This document shows positions 1 through 8,119 of a stretch of 64,000 nucleotides of DNA, one piece after another. The notes beneath the pieces were generated by a model. The model had not been told where the DNA came from and did no database searches. It worked only from the letters and a program-made list of their open reading frames with translations. This stretch comes from Prevotella sp. (GTDB taxonomy: Bacteria; Bacteroidota; Bacteroidia; Bacteroidales; Bacteroidaceae), in assembly GCA_017617615.1 (NCBI GenBank), contig JAFZVV010000004.1, positions 1 through 64,000 on the forward strand. Direction: 5' to 3'. The translations under genes and the position numbers were made by a program. How positions within the stretch are numbered: the stretch's first letter is position 1; each line of letters starts with the position of its first letter.

Positions 1-1
1 C

Positions 2-256
2 GTTGCTGCCGGCATGCGCCGCATCGAGGCTGTCACTGCCGAAGCCGCTACCGCCTATGCCGACCGGCAACAAGAGCAAATTATTGCCCTCAACGAGATG
101 TTCAAAGGCACCAAGGACCTCGCCGCCTCCATCGCCAAGCTGCAGGAAGAGAACGGTCAGTTGAAAATTGAAAATTCAAAATTGAAAATTCAAAATTCAA
201 TCCTCAGTCTTCAATTTCTTCCACTTTGGACTGAGAGTCCTGGGGCCTCCCAATGA
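2..256 (+). CDS. C-terminal end of an unknown coiled-coil protein (cut by left edge)
   Basis: The reading frame is open from base 2 to a stop at 254-256, so the gene begins outside the window. The visible 84 residues are rich in Ala, Glu, Gln and Lys with no helix breakers, as in a coiled coil. The last part (QLKIENSKLKIQN) is encoded by an AT-rich direct repeat (about 163-200) of the kind usually seen between Bacteroidales genes. The end overlaps the convergent gene by about 60 bases. I do not recognise the family. The frame may be part of a real protein whose tail has been extended through a repeat, or it may be only a chance open frame. Confidence 0.4.
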   Translation, partial: VAAGMRRIEAVTAEAATAYADRQQEQIIALNEMFKGTKDLAASIAKLQEENGQLKIENSKLKIQNSILSLQFLPLWTESPGASQ

Positions 257-1282
257 CTTGACGAACCGCTCTCCCTCGGCTTTGGAAATCGCTTTTCCGT
301 CGAGCGTATAGGTGCTGTCGCCATAATCATCGGCCTGATTGTCCCACTCCGACAGTTCCATGAGTTGAGAATGGCGACAACTCTCCTTCAAGACCACATA
401 GTTCGACGACATGCACAGGGCGCCACAGGTACCCGAGTCGCCGACAGCATTCTTGTAGAAAGACAAGGTACGACGGTCGTCCTGTCCCCTCAATAGGTCT
501 ATCGTCAACCTGATGGAGAAGACGGCTTGGTATGACCCGTCGTCTGTCTGCATCCACAGTTCGGGAACGCCATCACTGTCGATGTCTACAAGCGCATACT
601 GTGTGAGGAAGTGCTCACCATAGGTGGAATAATTCTGGTCGAACTGTGCCTGGCAATTAGCCAATTCCTTCAGCCTCTCTTGCGGACGGGCGGGTTTCAT
701 GCCGTTCCAGGCATAGGTATGCTCAATCGTGATGGCACCGAAATACTCTGATATGACCAGATTCTTGCCGTTCTGTGGCAGGTACACCCGATATCGATAA
801 CCCGGGAAAGACGGAGTGAAAAGATGAGCAAGGCTATTCTCCGGAACGAGGGTCTGTGTCTTTGGGTCATAATCGTAGAAACAAAGCACCACCTTTTCTG
901 AAGGGGTCATCCGGTAAAAGGTCACCGCCAACAGGCTATGCCCGTTCTGCCGGCGCCAGACGCAAGACTCCATGCCCTCATCCGATTCAGCGTCGGGACT
1001 GTCTTCCGAATATCTCACGAAACCATTCTTCAGGTCGACCACCTTGTCGGTATTGTCGTAATGGACTTTCGACTTGGAGAATTTGAGCAGTTCGCCGCCC
1101 GAATAGGTGGGCCAAGTTTGTTGAAAAGCCGTGACGAGCGGTATAATGCCCGGTCGGGCACCACCGTTCACCTTGATGTTTTTTGTCTGCCATTGGGTCT
1201 CTATCCGGTCGAGCGATACATTCTTCTGCGCAGTTGCCGTCAGGCAAAACATTGCGAATATAAAAAACAAATACTTTTTCAT
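197..1282 (-). CDS. Secreted protein of unknown function
   Basis: 361 residues starting MKKYLFFIFAMFCLTATAQ, a clear Sec signal peptide cut after AQ, so the product is exported to the periplasm or surface. Residues around 240 read VDIDSDGVPELWM, resembling the short Asp-rich D-x-D-x-DG-x-x-E/D-L motif of FG-GAP/VCBS-like repeats, and the rest looks beta-rich with many Tyr and Trp. No enzyme motif is visible. A perfect -7 element lies just upstream on the same strand (1306-1313), so it is probably a single-gene unit divergent from the polysaccharide locus. The family is not recognised. Confidence 0.75.
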   Translation of the reverse strand: MKKYLFFIFAMFCLTATAQKNVSLDRIETQWQTKNIKVNGGARPGIIPLVTAFQQTWPTYSGGELLKFSKSKVHYDNTDKVVDLKNGFVRYSEDSPDAESDEGMESCVWRRQNGHSLLAVTFYRMTPSEKVVLCFYDYDPKTQTLVPENSLAHLFTPSFPGYRYRVYLPQNGKNLVISEYFGAITIEHTYAWNGMKPARPQERLKELANCQAQFDQNYSTYGEHFLTQYALVDIDSDGVPELWMQTDDGSYQAVFSIRLTIDLLRGQDDRRTLSFYKNAVGDSGTCGALCMSSNYVVLKESCRHSQLMELSEWDNQADDYGDSTYTLDGKAISKAEGERFVKSLGGPRTLSPKWKKLKTED

Positions 1283-1305
1283 AACGATGTAGTTTGATTA
1301 TATTG

Positions 1306-1313
1306 CAAAAATA
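1306..1313 (-). promoter_or_regulatory. Bacteroidetes -7 promoter element for the secreted protein
   Basis: The minus strand reads TATTTTTG, an exact TAnnTTTG match, 24 bases before the start codon at 1282. It lies back to back with the plus-strand element at 1336-1343. Confidence 0.5.
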
Positions 1314-1335
1314 GTAAAATATCAGGATTTTTGTG

Positions 1336-1343
1336 TATTTTTG
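1336..1343 (+). promoter_or_regulatory. Bacteroidetes -7 promoter element for the glycosidase operon
   Basis: TATTTTTG matches TAnnTTTG exactly. It lies about 117 bases before the preferred start codon at 1460, leaving an untranslated leader of roughly 110 bases. Confidence 0.5.
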
Positions 1344-1459
1344 CATAAAAAAGTAGACAAACTACAAATACAATCTATTTGCTACCAAGTTTTTGGGTGA
1401 TTGGCATCCAAGCTGATGTTTTTTACATGAAATCATCCATTGAAGAAAAGACGAGTCGT

Positions 1460-4102
1460 ATGAGAAAGACCTTGACTACCATGTTGGCCATCCTGGTTTT
1501 CACCTTACCCCTCTTTGCCCAGGTAAGCGTGAAGACCAAACCGCATACACCACAAACAGCATATGCAGCGACGATAGCCAGCAAGGTATCAGGGAAGTAC
1601 GATATCCGCATCACCATCTCGGGGAAAGGCGAACCAGAGGGATTCACCCTGAAGCACAAAGGGCGGAAGATTGAAATCATCGGCAACGACGGTAGCGGTG
1701 CCATCTATGGCGCCAACAGACTGTTGGAATGTTTTCGGGCCGACGCTGCGTTGACAAGCCTGACCACCCTCACCGATGCCCCTGAGATGAAATTGCGCGG
1801 CACGTGCGTAGGCTTGCAGAAAACCGTATACCTGCCGGGACACCGGGTTTATGAATATCCCTATACTCCCGAGAACTTCCCGTGGTTCTATGACAAGGAC
1901 CTATGGACGCGATATCTTGACCTGTTGGCAGAGAACAACATGAACACGTTGTATCTATGGAACGGGCATCCCTTTGCCTCGCTCGTGAAACTCGACGACT
2001 ACCCCTTCGCCCCTGAGGTCGACGAAGAAACGATGCACCGCAACCAGGAAATGTTCGGCTTTCTGACTACCGAAGCCGACCGTCGTGGTATCCGCGTGAT
2101 ACAGATGTTCTACAACATCATCGTCTCGAAACCCTTCGCTGACCATTATGGCATCAAGACCCAGGACCGCAACCGCCCCATCACCCCGCTCATCGCCGAC
2201 TACACCCGGAAATCCATCGCCGCCTTTGTAGAGCGATATCCCAAGGTGGGCTTTCTCGTCTGTCTGGGAGAAGCCATGTCGGGCATCGACACCGACATCC
2301 AATGGATGACCGAGACCATTATCCCAGGTATCAAGGACGGTCTGGCTGCCTCGGGCCGCACCGACCAGCCACCCATCATCCTGCGCTCGCACGACACCGA
2401 CGGTCCGGCAGTGCTTGCCAAGGCATTGCCTCTCTATCCCAACATTTACACGATGACGAAATACACCGGTGAGAGCCTCACCACCTACGAGCCTGGTGGT
2501 CCGTGGGGAGAGACCCACCGTGCGCTGGCGGCAGCATCGCCCATACACATCGACAATGTCCATATCCTTGCCAACCTGGAGCCTTGGCGGTGGTCGTCGC
2601 CCGCCTTCACGCAGCAAGCCGTCCAGGCCATGCACACCATTCACCATGCCAAGGGACTCCACCTCTACCCCCAGGCCAGTTACTGGGACTGGCCCTACAC
2701 CGCCGACCGTACCGCCGATGGGCACCGGCTACTACAGATTGACCGCGACTGGATGTGGTATAAATGCTGGGGACGCTATGCATGGAACTGCCATAGAGGG
2801 GATGATGAGTCATACTGGACGAGGCTGCTCTCCGCGCGTTATGGCATTGATGAGTCGCTTGCCGCCCACGTGCTCAATGCCTATGACGAGGCAGGCGAGA
2901 TAGCCCCCAAACTCATCCGCCGCTTCGGCATCACCGAGGGCAACCGCCAAACACTGCTTCTCGGCATGAAGATGTCGCAACTCGTCAATCCCTACAAATA
3001 CACCATCTATCCCGGATTCTATGAGAGTTGCGGTCCGCAGGGAGAAAAACTCATCGAATTTGTGGAGAAGAAATGGAAGAATGAGCCCCACGAGGGGGAG
3101 TTGCCTCACGACATCATCACCCAATGTCTCATCCATGGTTCGGAAGCCACCACCAGCATCGGCTTCGCCCACCCCTTTGTGAAGAAAAACAAGGAAGAGT
3201 TCGCCCGCATCGCCAACGACATGAGGTGCTATCACACCTTTGCATGTGCCTTCTATTCCAAGGTATTGGCCGCCGAGAAAGTACTCGACTATAAATGGAC
3301 AAAGGACATCTGCCATCTCGACACTGCCATCGTCTATCTGGAAGAAAGCCTTGGCAAATGGAAAGAACTTGTAGAACTCACCAACGACACCTATCTCTAT
3401 GCCAACTCCATGCAGACGGCACAGCGCCGCATCCCCGTGGGAGGTGATGACGGCCATTTCAAGACCTGGGCAGAGATGCTTCCCGTGTATGAGGAGGAAG
3501 TCAAAAACCTGAAAGCCAACATCGAGAAACTGAGGAATCCCCGACAAACCACACCAGCACAGATACACCCTATCCAAATGGTAGCAGTTCGTCTGCTGTA
3601 TGCAGGAAAGCCCACACAACAAGACAAGCCATCAAGTGAGGCACGACAGGCATCACTGCAGCAAGGCGCGCTTCTCTTTGAAGGCCGTAACGAGCGTATC
3701 GACACCATTGCACCCGAATTGCAAGGACTGCAAGCCCTCGTGCTTAACCGCGACACCACGCGCATCGAAGGAACGATGGTGGAGTTCAGTTGTGACGAAC
3801 CAGTAGAGATGCTGGTAGGTTTCTTCATCGACGATGACCCCAAATGGGCGAAGCCACCACGCCTGGAGACCGATGCCACCGGCAACGAATATGGTCAGGC
3901 AGAGCCCGTGCTACGCAATGCCATCAACATGACCGGGATGCCCACCATCAATATCCATGCCTATCATTTCAGTGCCGGGCACCACGTCATCAACCTACCT
4001 CAAGGCATCATCATGGTAGCCGGCTTCGCCAAGGCAAGACCCACGCCACGTGATGCCGGCCTGCAAGGAGCCGGCGACGAGGTAGACTGGCTCTTCCAAT
4101 AA
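1460..4102 (+). CDS. Large secreted glycoside hydrolase, family not assigned
   Basis: 880 residues from the chosen start, which gives a clean signal peptide (MRKTLTTMLAILVFTLPLFAQ). The frame is open back to 1379, but that longer form would bury the signal. Residues about 30-90 resemble the small alpha/beta domain preceding the barrel in GH20- and GH67-type enzymes (IYGANRLLECF). A TIM-barrel-like region follows (about 105-520) with motifs such as LAENNMNTLYLW and FLVCLGEAMSG. Glu271 in LGEAM sits where a barrel acid would be expected, but this is inference. A beta-rich C-terminal part (about 690-880) may bind sugar. It lies 32 bases before the fusion glycosidase and shares its operon. Alpha-glucuronidase-like is the nearest impression, and the substrate is unknown. 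Confidence 0.7.
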   Translation: MRKTLTTMLAILVFTLPLFAQVSVKTKPHTPQTAYAATIASKVSGKYDIRITISGKGEPEGFTLKHKGRKIEIIGNDGSGAIYGANRLLECFRADAALTSLTTLTDAPEMKLRGTCVGLQKTVYLPGHRVYEYPYTPENFPWFYDKDLWTRYLDLLAENNMNTLYLWNGHPFASLVKLDDYPFAPEVDEETMHRNQEMFGFLTTEADRRGIRVIQMFYNIIVSKPFADHYGIKTQDRNRPITPLIADYTRKSIAAFVERYPKVGFLVCLGEAMSGIDTDIQWMTETIIPGIKDGLAASGRTDQPPIILRSHDTDGPAVLAKALPLYPNIYTMTKYTGESLTTYEPGGPWGETHRALAAASPIHIDNVHILANLEPWRWSSPAFTQQAVQAMHTIHHAKGLHLYPQASYWDWPYTADRTADGHRLLQIDRDWMWYKCWGRYAWNCHRGDDESYWTRLLSARYGIDESLAAHVLNAYDEAGEIAPKLIRRFGITEGNRQTLLLGMKMSQLVNPYKYTIYPGFYESCGPQGEKLIEFVEKKWKNEPHEGELPHDIITQCLIHGSEATTSIGFAHPFVKKNKEEFARIANDMRCYHTFACAFYSKVLAAEKVLDYKWTKDICHLDTAIVYLEESLGKWKELVELTNDTYLYANSMQTAQRRIPVGGDDGHFKTWAEMLPVYEEEVKNLKANIEKLRNPRQTTPAQIHPIQMVAVRLLYAGKPTQQDKPSSEARQASLQQGALLFEGRNERIDTIAPELQGLQALVLNRDTTRIEGTMVEFSCDEPVEMLVGFFIDDDPKWAKPPRLETDATGNEYGQAEPVLRNAINMTGMPTINIHAYHFSAGHHVINLPQGIIMVAGFAKARPTPRDAGLQGAGDEVDWLFQ

Positions 4103-4134
4103 AAGCCCTATAGACCTTCCCAAAAAATCGCCTC

Positions 4135-7100
4135 ATGACCAAGAAATCATTACTGCCCCTACTGCTCGCGGCAAGCATGCCCATCCTCGCCCAAACTGTT
4201 TCCAAGGAGCGGATGCAGCAAATCTATGAGGCATCACGTACCCCATACAAATATGGCATGGTGGTGGCACCACCGTCGAATATGCTGAAATACGACTGTC
4301 CCACCATCTTCCGCGAAGGCGACAGATGGCACATGACCTTCGTATGCTACGACGGCAAAGGAGGCACCGACGGGCGAGGCTACGAGACATGGCTCGCCGA
4401 GAGCGAAGACTTGCTTCATTGGACGGTCAAAGGCCGTGTGCTGTCCCTGCCACCAAAGACACTGGCAGGAACGACGGGCAATGGCAAGGAGGCATGGGAC
4501 GAAAACCAGCGAGGCGGTTTTCCCGCTTTAATAGACTATACATGGGGCGGAACCTACCAGATGCAAGCCTACAAAGGCAGGCATTGGATGACCTATATCG
4601 GAGGACCTGGGACAGGCTATGAGGCTGTAAATGCCCCCCTGAGCATCGGTATGGCCTCTACCAGAGACGACATCACGTCAGCCCACCCCTGGGAGACCGA
4701 CTGTACCCCCCTCTTGAGTTACGATGACCCCGACGCGCAATGGTGGGAGCAACTGACCCAGTACAAGAGTACCATATACTGGATTAAGGACAGGCGGCAG
4801 CGCATCAAGGGTGAGGAAAAATATCCCTTCGTGATGTTCTACAATGCAGGAGGCAAAGACGAGACACATCCTAAAGGCGAGCGCATAGGCATTGCCCTGT
4901 CGAAGGACATGAAGCACTGGAAACGCTATGACAAAAACCCCGTCTTTGCCCATGATAACGATGGGACCATCACGGGCGATGCACAGATTGTGCGCATGGG
5001 CGACGTATGGGTGATGTACTATTTCTCAGCCTACAACCCCACCAGGGAATACGCGGCCTACAACACCTTCGCCGCCAGCCATGACCTGGTGCACTGGACC
5101 GACTGGACCGGCGACGACCTCATCATCCCCTCGAAGCCATACGACGGGATGTTCGCCCATAAGAGTTGCGTGGTGAAACACGAGGGCATCGTATACCATT
5201 TCTATTGCGCCGTCAACCAAGCTGGGCAGCGAGGTATCGCACTCGCTACCAGCAAACATCTGGGACAGAGCGAAGTGCATTTCCCCGTCCCCGACCCTAA
5301 CGGGCACCGTTATACGCAACTGCTCGATAACAACTGGGAAGTGACCTTCGATGGACACACGTTCCAATCGGACATCCCCCTCAACCTCGACGACTACTAT
5401 GGAGACGTGCAAAAGGAGCATGGCAACCTGCACGGTGAAGCCATCTTCACCAAAACCTTCCAGGTACCGCCATTCAAAGACAAACAGTACTTTATCCGCT
5501 TCGAGGGAGTAGGCACATACGCCGAAGTGTATCTCAACGGACAATCACTGGGACGTCATGACATCGGACGGACCACGCTGACACTCGACGTGACACCCCA
5601 TATCCGTCAGGGCGACAGCAATCTCCTGACAGTAAAGGTGTCGCATCCCACAGGCATTACCGACATGCCATGGGTATGTGGGGGCTGCAGCAGCGAATGG
5701 GGATTCAGCGAAGGTAGCCAGCCCTTCGGCATCTTCCGCGACGTAGTACTCGAGGTGACCGACCGTGTGCGGGTGGAGCCTTTCGGCGTGCATGTGTGGA
5801 ACAACGCGGCATGCGACAGTCTTTTCATCGAGACCGAAGTGAAGAACTATGGTGCCGAAGCCGCCGACATTGAACTCGTGAACAAATTGAGCGACCATAA
5901 CGGCAAACAAGTGGTGAGACTCACTCAGACGCTAACCATCGCAGCAGGTGAGACACGTATCGTCAGGCAGCAAACCGTCCTGAACAATCCCAGACTTTGG
6001 ACACCCGAAAAGCCCTACCTCTATGAACTGGGCACCATCGTGAAATGCGACGGCAAGGCCACGGAAAGCACCACCACACCCTATGGTGTGAACAGTGTAT
6101 CATGGCCCCTCACCCGCCACGACGGCGACCCCCGTTTCCGTCTCAACGGACAGCCCGTGTTCATCAACGGCACCTGCGAATACGAACACCTGCTTGGCCA
6201 GAGCCATGCTTTCTCCCCAGAGCAGATAGCCGCACGCATCAGACTGGCAGAAGACGCGGGGTTCAATGCCTTCCGCGATGCCCATCAGCCCCACAACCTC
6301 CACTACCAGACCCTGCTCGACCGTGAGGGAATACTCTGGTGGCCACAATTCTCTGCCCATATCTGGTTCGACACCCCAGAATTCAGGGAAAGTTTCAAGC
6401 GCCACCTACGCCAATGGGTGAAAGAGCGCCGCAACTCACCCTCCATCATCCTCTGGGGACTGCAGAACGAGAGTACACTGCCCCGCGACTTCGCCGAAGA
6501 ATGCTGTGCCATCATCCGCGAGATGGACCCCCGTTGTGGCACCCAACGCCTCATCACCACCTGCAACGGCGGAGAAGGCACCGACTGGAACGTGGTGCAG
6601 AACTGGAGCGGCACCTACGGTGGCGACATCGACAACTATGCCAATGAGTTGAAAGGCAGCGACCAGCTGCTCAACGGAGAATACGGTGCCTGGCGCACCC
6701 TCGGCAACCATACCGGTGAAGGCTATACAGAGGAACTGTTCTGCGATATCCTGGGCAAGAAAATCCATCTGGCCGAGATGGTGCGCGACAGTGTGTGCGG
6801 ACAATTCCAATGGCTGCTCGTGAGTCACGACAACCCCGGCCGCACACAACCCGACGAAGGTCTGCGCCGCATCGACAAGGCAGGTCCGTTCAACCACAAG
6901 GGCTTACTTACCATTTGGGAACAACCTACCGATGCCTATTACATGTATATGCGTCACTACAGCCAGCAGTCCATCGTCCCCGCCACAAGCCTCGTCGACG
7001 AGAGCCTGCTCCGGCCTGCCGACGGCTACGAATATCTCTACCGCATCAACTGTGGCGGCGACCTCTACGAAGACAGCCATGGCAAGACCTGGATGCGAGA

Positions 7101-7941
7101 CGACAACCAGTGGTCGCACTCCTGGAGCGAGCGCTTCGAAGGACTGTCGCCCTATCAACTGTCGCAGACCCGCAACGACTCCATCTCGTCGCCACTCTTC
7201 CAAACATCCCGTTTCGGCCGACATGCCCTGAGTTACCATTTCCCCGTCCCGGCAGGACGATACCGTGTGGAACTCTACTTCATCGAGCCATGGTACCGAC
7301 AAGCCGATGCCGAGGGACTACGCCTCTTTGATGTAGCCGTGAACGACAGCACAATCATACACGACCTTGACATCTGGGCACAAGTGCATTATGGCAAGCC
7401 CTACAAACGAGTGGTAGAAGTAACCAACCACAGCGAGGAAATCTGCATCCGTTTCCCCAAGGTAAAAGCAGGACAAGCCATGATCTCAGCCATCGCCATC
7501 GCCTCGGCCGATGCCGACATCGTGCCCGACTTCCCCTTGTCGGCTACAACGATGTGGGCCGACTTCGACAACGATATCCTCGTGAAGACCCCCGACTCGC
7601 TGTTGCCTCCACGCATCAATGCGGCGCTGAAAGTGGAAGGGAAGAAAACACGCAAGATTATGGAATGGGACTTCAACGTGGGCGTGGCAAAAGTCTATAC
7701 GCTGCGGTTCCAATACTACAATCCCAAGCAGCCACGCGTGCTCCACGTGCGGGTGAGCGACCAGAATGGCGTGGTATATAATGACGATGACATCACCTTC
7801 GTGCAAACCCAGCAGAAAGCCACGAAGCGCCGGAATACCAGCATCACCACCGGCACGCAGGTGAACGCCGGCCAGTATCATGTGGAGGTGAGCGGCGACG
7901 GCATAGAAGAAATGCACTTCGACCCACTTACGGTAGAATGA
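4135..7941 (+). CDS. Three-part glycosidase: GH43-like propeller, GH2, malectin-like domain
   Basis: 1268 residues with signal peptide MTKKSLLPLLLAASMPILAQ. Residues about 30-390 form a five-bladed propeller of the GH43/GH32/GH130 type, with repeated 'H-W' blade ends (LLHWTVKG, MKHWKRYD, LVHWTDWT). Residues about 400-980 are a GH2 enzyme: jelly-roll sugar-binding domain, Ig-like domain, and a TIM barrel with LQNES, whose Glu779 is the likely acid/base, and LLNGEYGAW, whose Glu849 is the likely nucleophile. Residues about 1015-1125 look like a malectin carbohydrate-binding domain (GRYRVELYFIEP), followed by another beta-sandwich. Two different catalytic folds in one chain suggest attack on a branched glycan. 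Whether the propeller is catalytic or only binds sugar cannot be settled here. Confidence 0.85.
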   Translation: MTKKSLLPLLLAASMPILAQTVSKERMQQIYEASRTPYKYGMVVAPPSNMLKYDCPTIFREGDRWHMTFVCYDGKGGTDGRGYETWLAESEDLLHWTVKGRVLSLPPKTLAGTTGNGKEAWDENQRGGFPALIDYTWGGTYQMQAYKGRHWMTYIGGPGTGYEAVNAPLSIGMASTRDDITSAHPWETDCTPLLSYDDPDAQWWEQLTQYKSTIYWIKDRRQRIKGEEKYPFVMFYNAGGKDETHPKGERIGIALSKDMKHWKRYDKNPVFAHDNDGTITGDAQIVRMGDVWVMYYFSAYNPTREYAAYNTFAASHDLVHWTDWTGDDLIIPSKPYDGMFAHKSCVVKHEGIVYHFYCAVNQAGQRGIALATSKHLGQSEVHFPVPDPNGHRYTQLLDNNWEVTFDGHTFQSDIPLNLDDYYGDVQKEHGNLHGEAIFTKTFQVPPFKDKQYFIRFEGVGTYAEVYLNGQSLGRHDIGRTTLTLDVTPHIRQGDSNLLTVKVSHPTGITDMPWVCGGCSSEWGFSEGSQPFGIFRDVVLEVTDRVRVEPFGVHVWNNAACDSLFIETEVKNYGAEAADIELVNKLSDHNGKQVVRLTQTLTIAAGETRIVRQQTVLNNPRLWTPEKPYLYELGTIVKCDGKATESTTTPYGVNSVSWPLTRHDGDPRFRLNGQPVFINGTCEYEHLLGQSHAFSPEQIAARIRLAEDAGFNAFRDAHQPHNLHYQTLLDREGILWWPQFSAHIWFDTPEFRESFKRHLRQWVKERRNSPSIILWGLQNESTLPRDFAEECCAIIREMDPRCGTQRLITTCNGGEGTDWNVVQNWSGTYGGDIDNYANELKGSDQLLNGEYGAWRTLGNHTGEGYTEELFCDILGKKIHLAEMVRDSVCGQFQWLLVSHDNPGRTQPDEGLRRIDKAGPFNHKGLLTIWEQPTDAYYMYMRHYSQQSIVPATSLVDESLLRPADGYEYLYRINCGGDLYEDSHGKTWMRDDNQWSHSWSERFEGLSPYQLSQTRNDSISSPLFQTSRFGRHALSYHFPVPAGRYRVELYFIEPWYRQADAEGLRLFDVAVNDSTIIHDLDIWAQVHYGKPYKRVVEVTNHSEEICIRFPKVKAGQAMISAIAIASADADIVPDFPLSATTMWADFDNDILVKTPDSLLPPRINAALKVEGKKTRKIMEWDFNVGVAKVYTLRFQYYNPKQPRVLHVRVSDQNGVVYNDDDITFVQTQQKATKRRNTSITTGTQVNAGQYHVEVSGDGIEEMHFDPLTVE

Positions 7942-7973
7942 ACCGACGGGAGTGGACATATCGTTGAGAAGAC

Positions 7974-8006
7974 AGCATGCCTGGTGTTGAACAAGCATGC
8001 TTTTTT
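7974..8006 (+). terminator. Rho-independent terminator after the glycosidase pair
   Basis: A 7-bp perfect stem (AGCATGC / GCATGCT) encloses a 14-base loop and is followed by a run of T, 32 bases after the stop codon. Confidence 0.65.
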
Positions 8007-8061
8007 GCGGCTCCTCTCTTAGAAAAACCATATTTATTTTTGTCTTTCGGAAGAAAAGCAT

Positions 8062-8069
8062 TATCTTCG
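8062..8069 (+). promoter_or_regulatory. Possible -7 promoter element for the susC/susD pair
   Basis: TATCTTCG matches TAnnTTTG at all but one base and lies 50 bases before the chosen susC start. Together with the terminator just before it, it suggests that susC/susD are transcribed separately from the glycosidases. Confidence 0.35.
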
Positions 8070-8119
8070 CATCAAATAACTGATTGAAAAGCGAAAAACC
8101 TCATACTCATCTGTATCCC

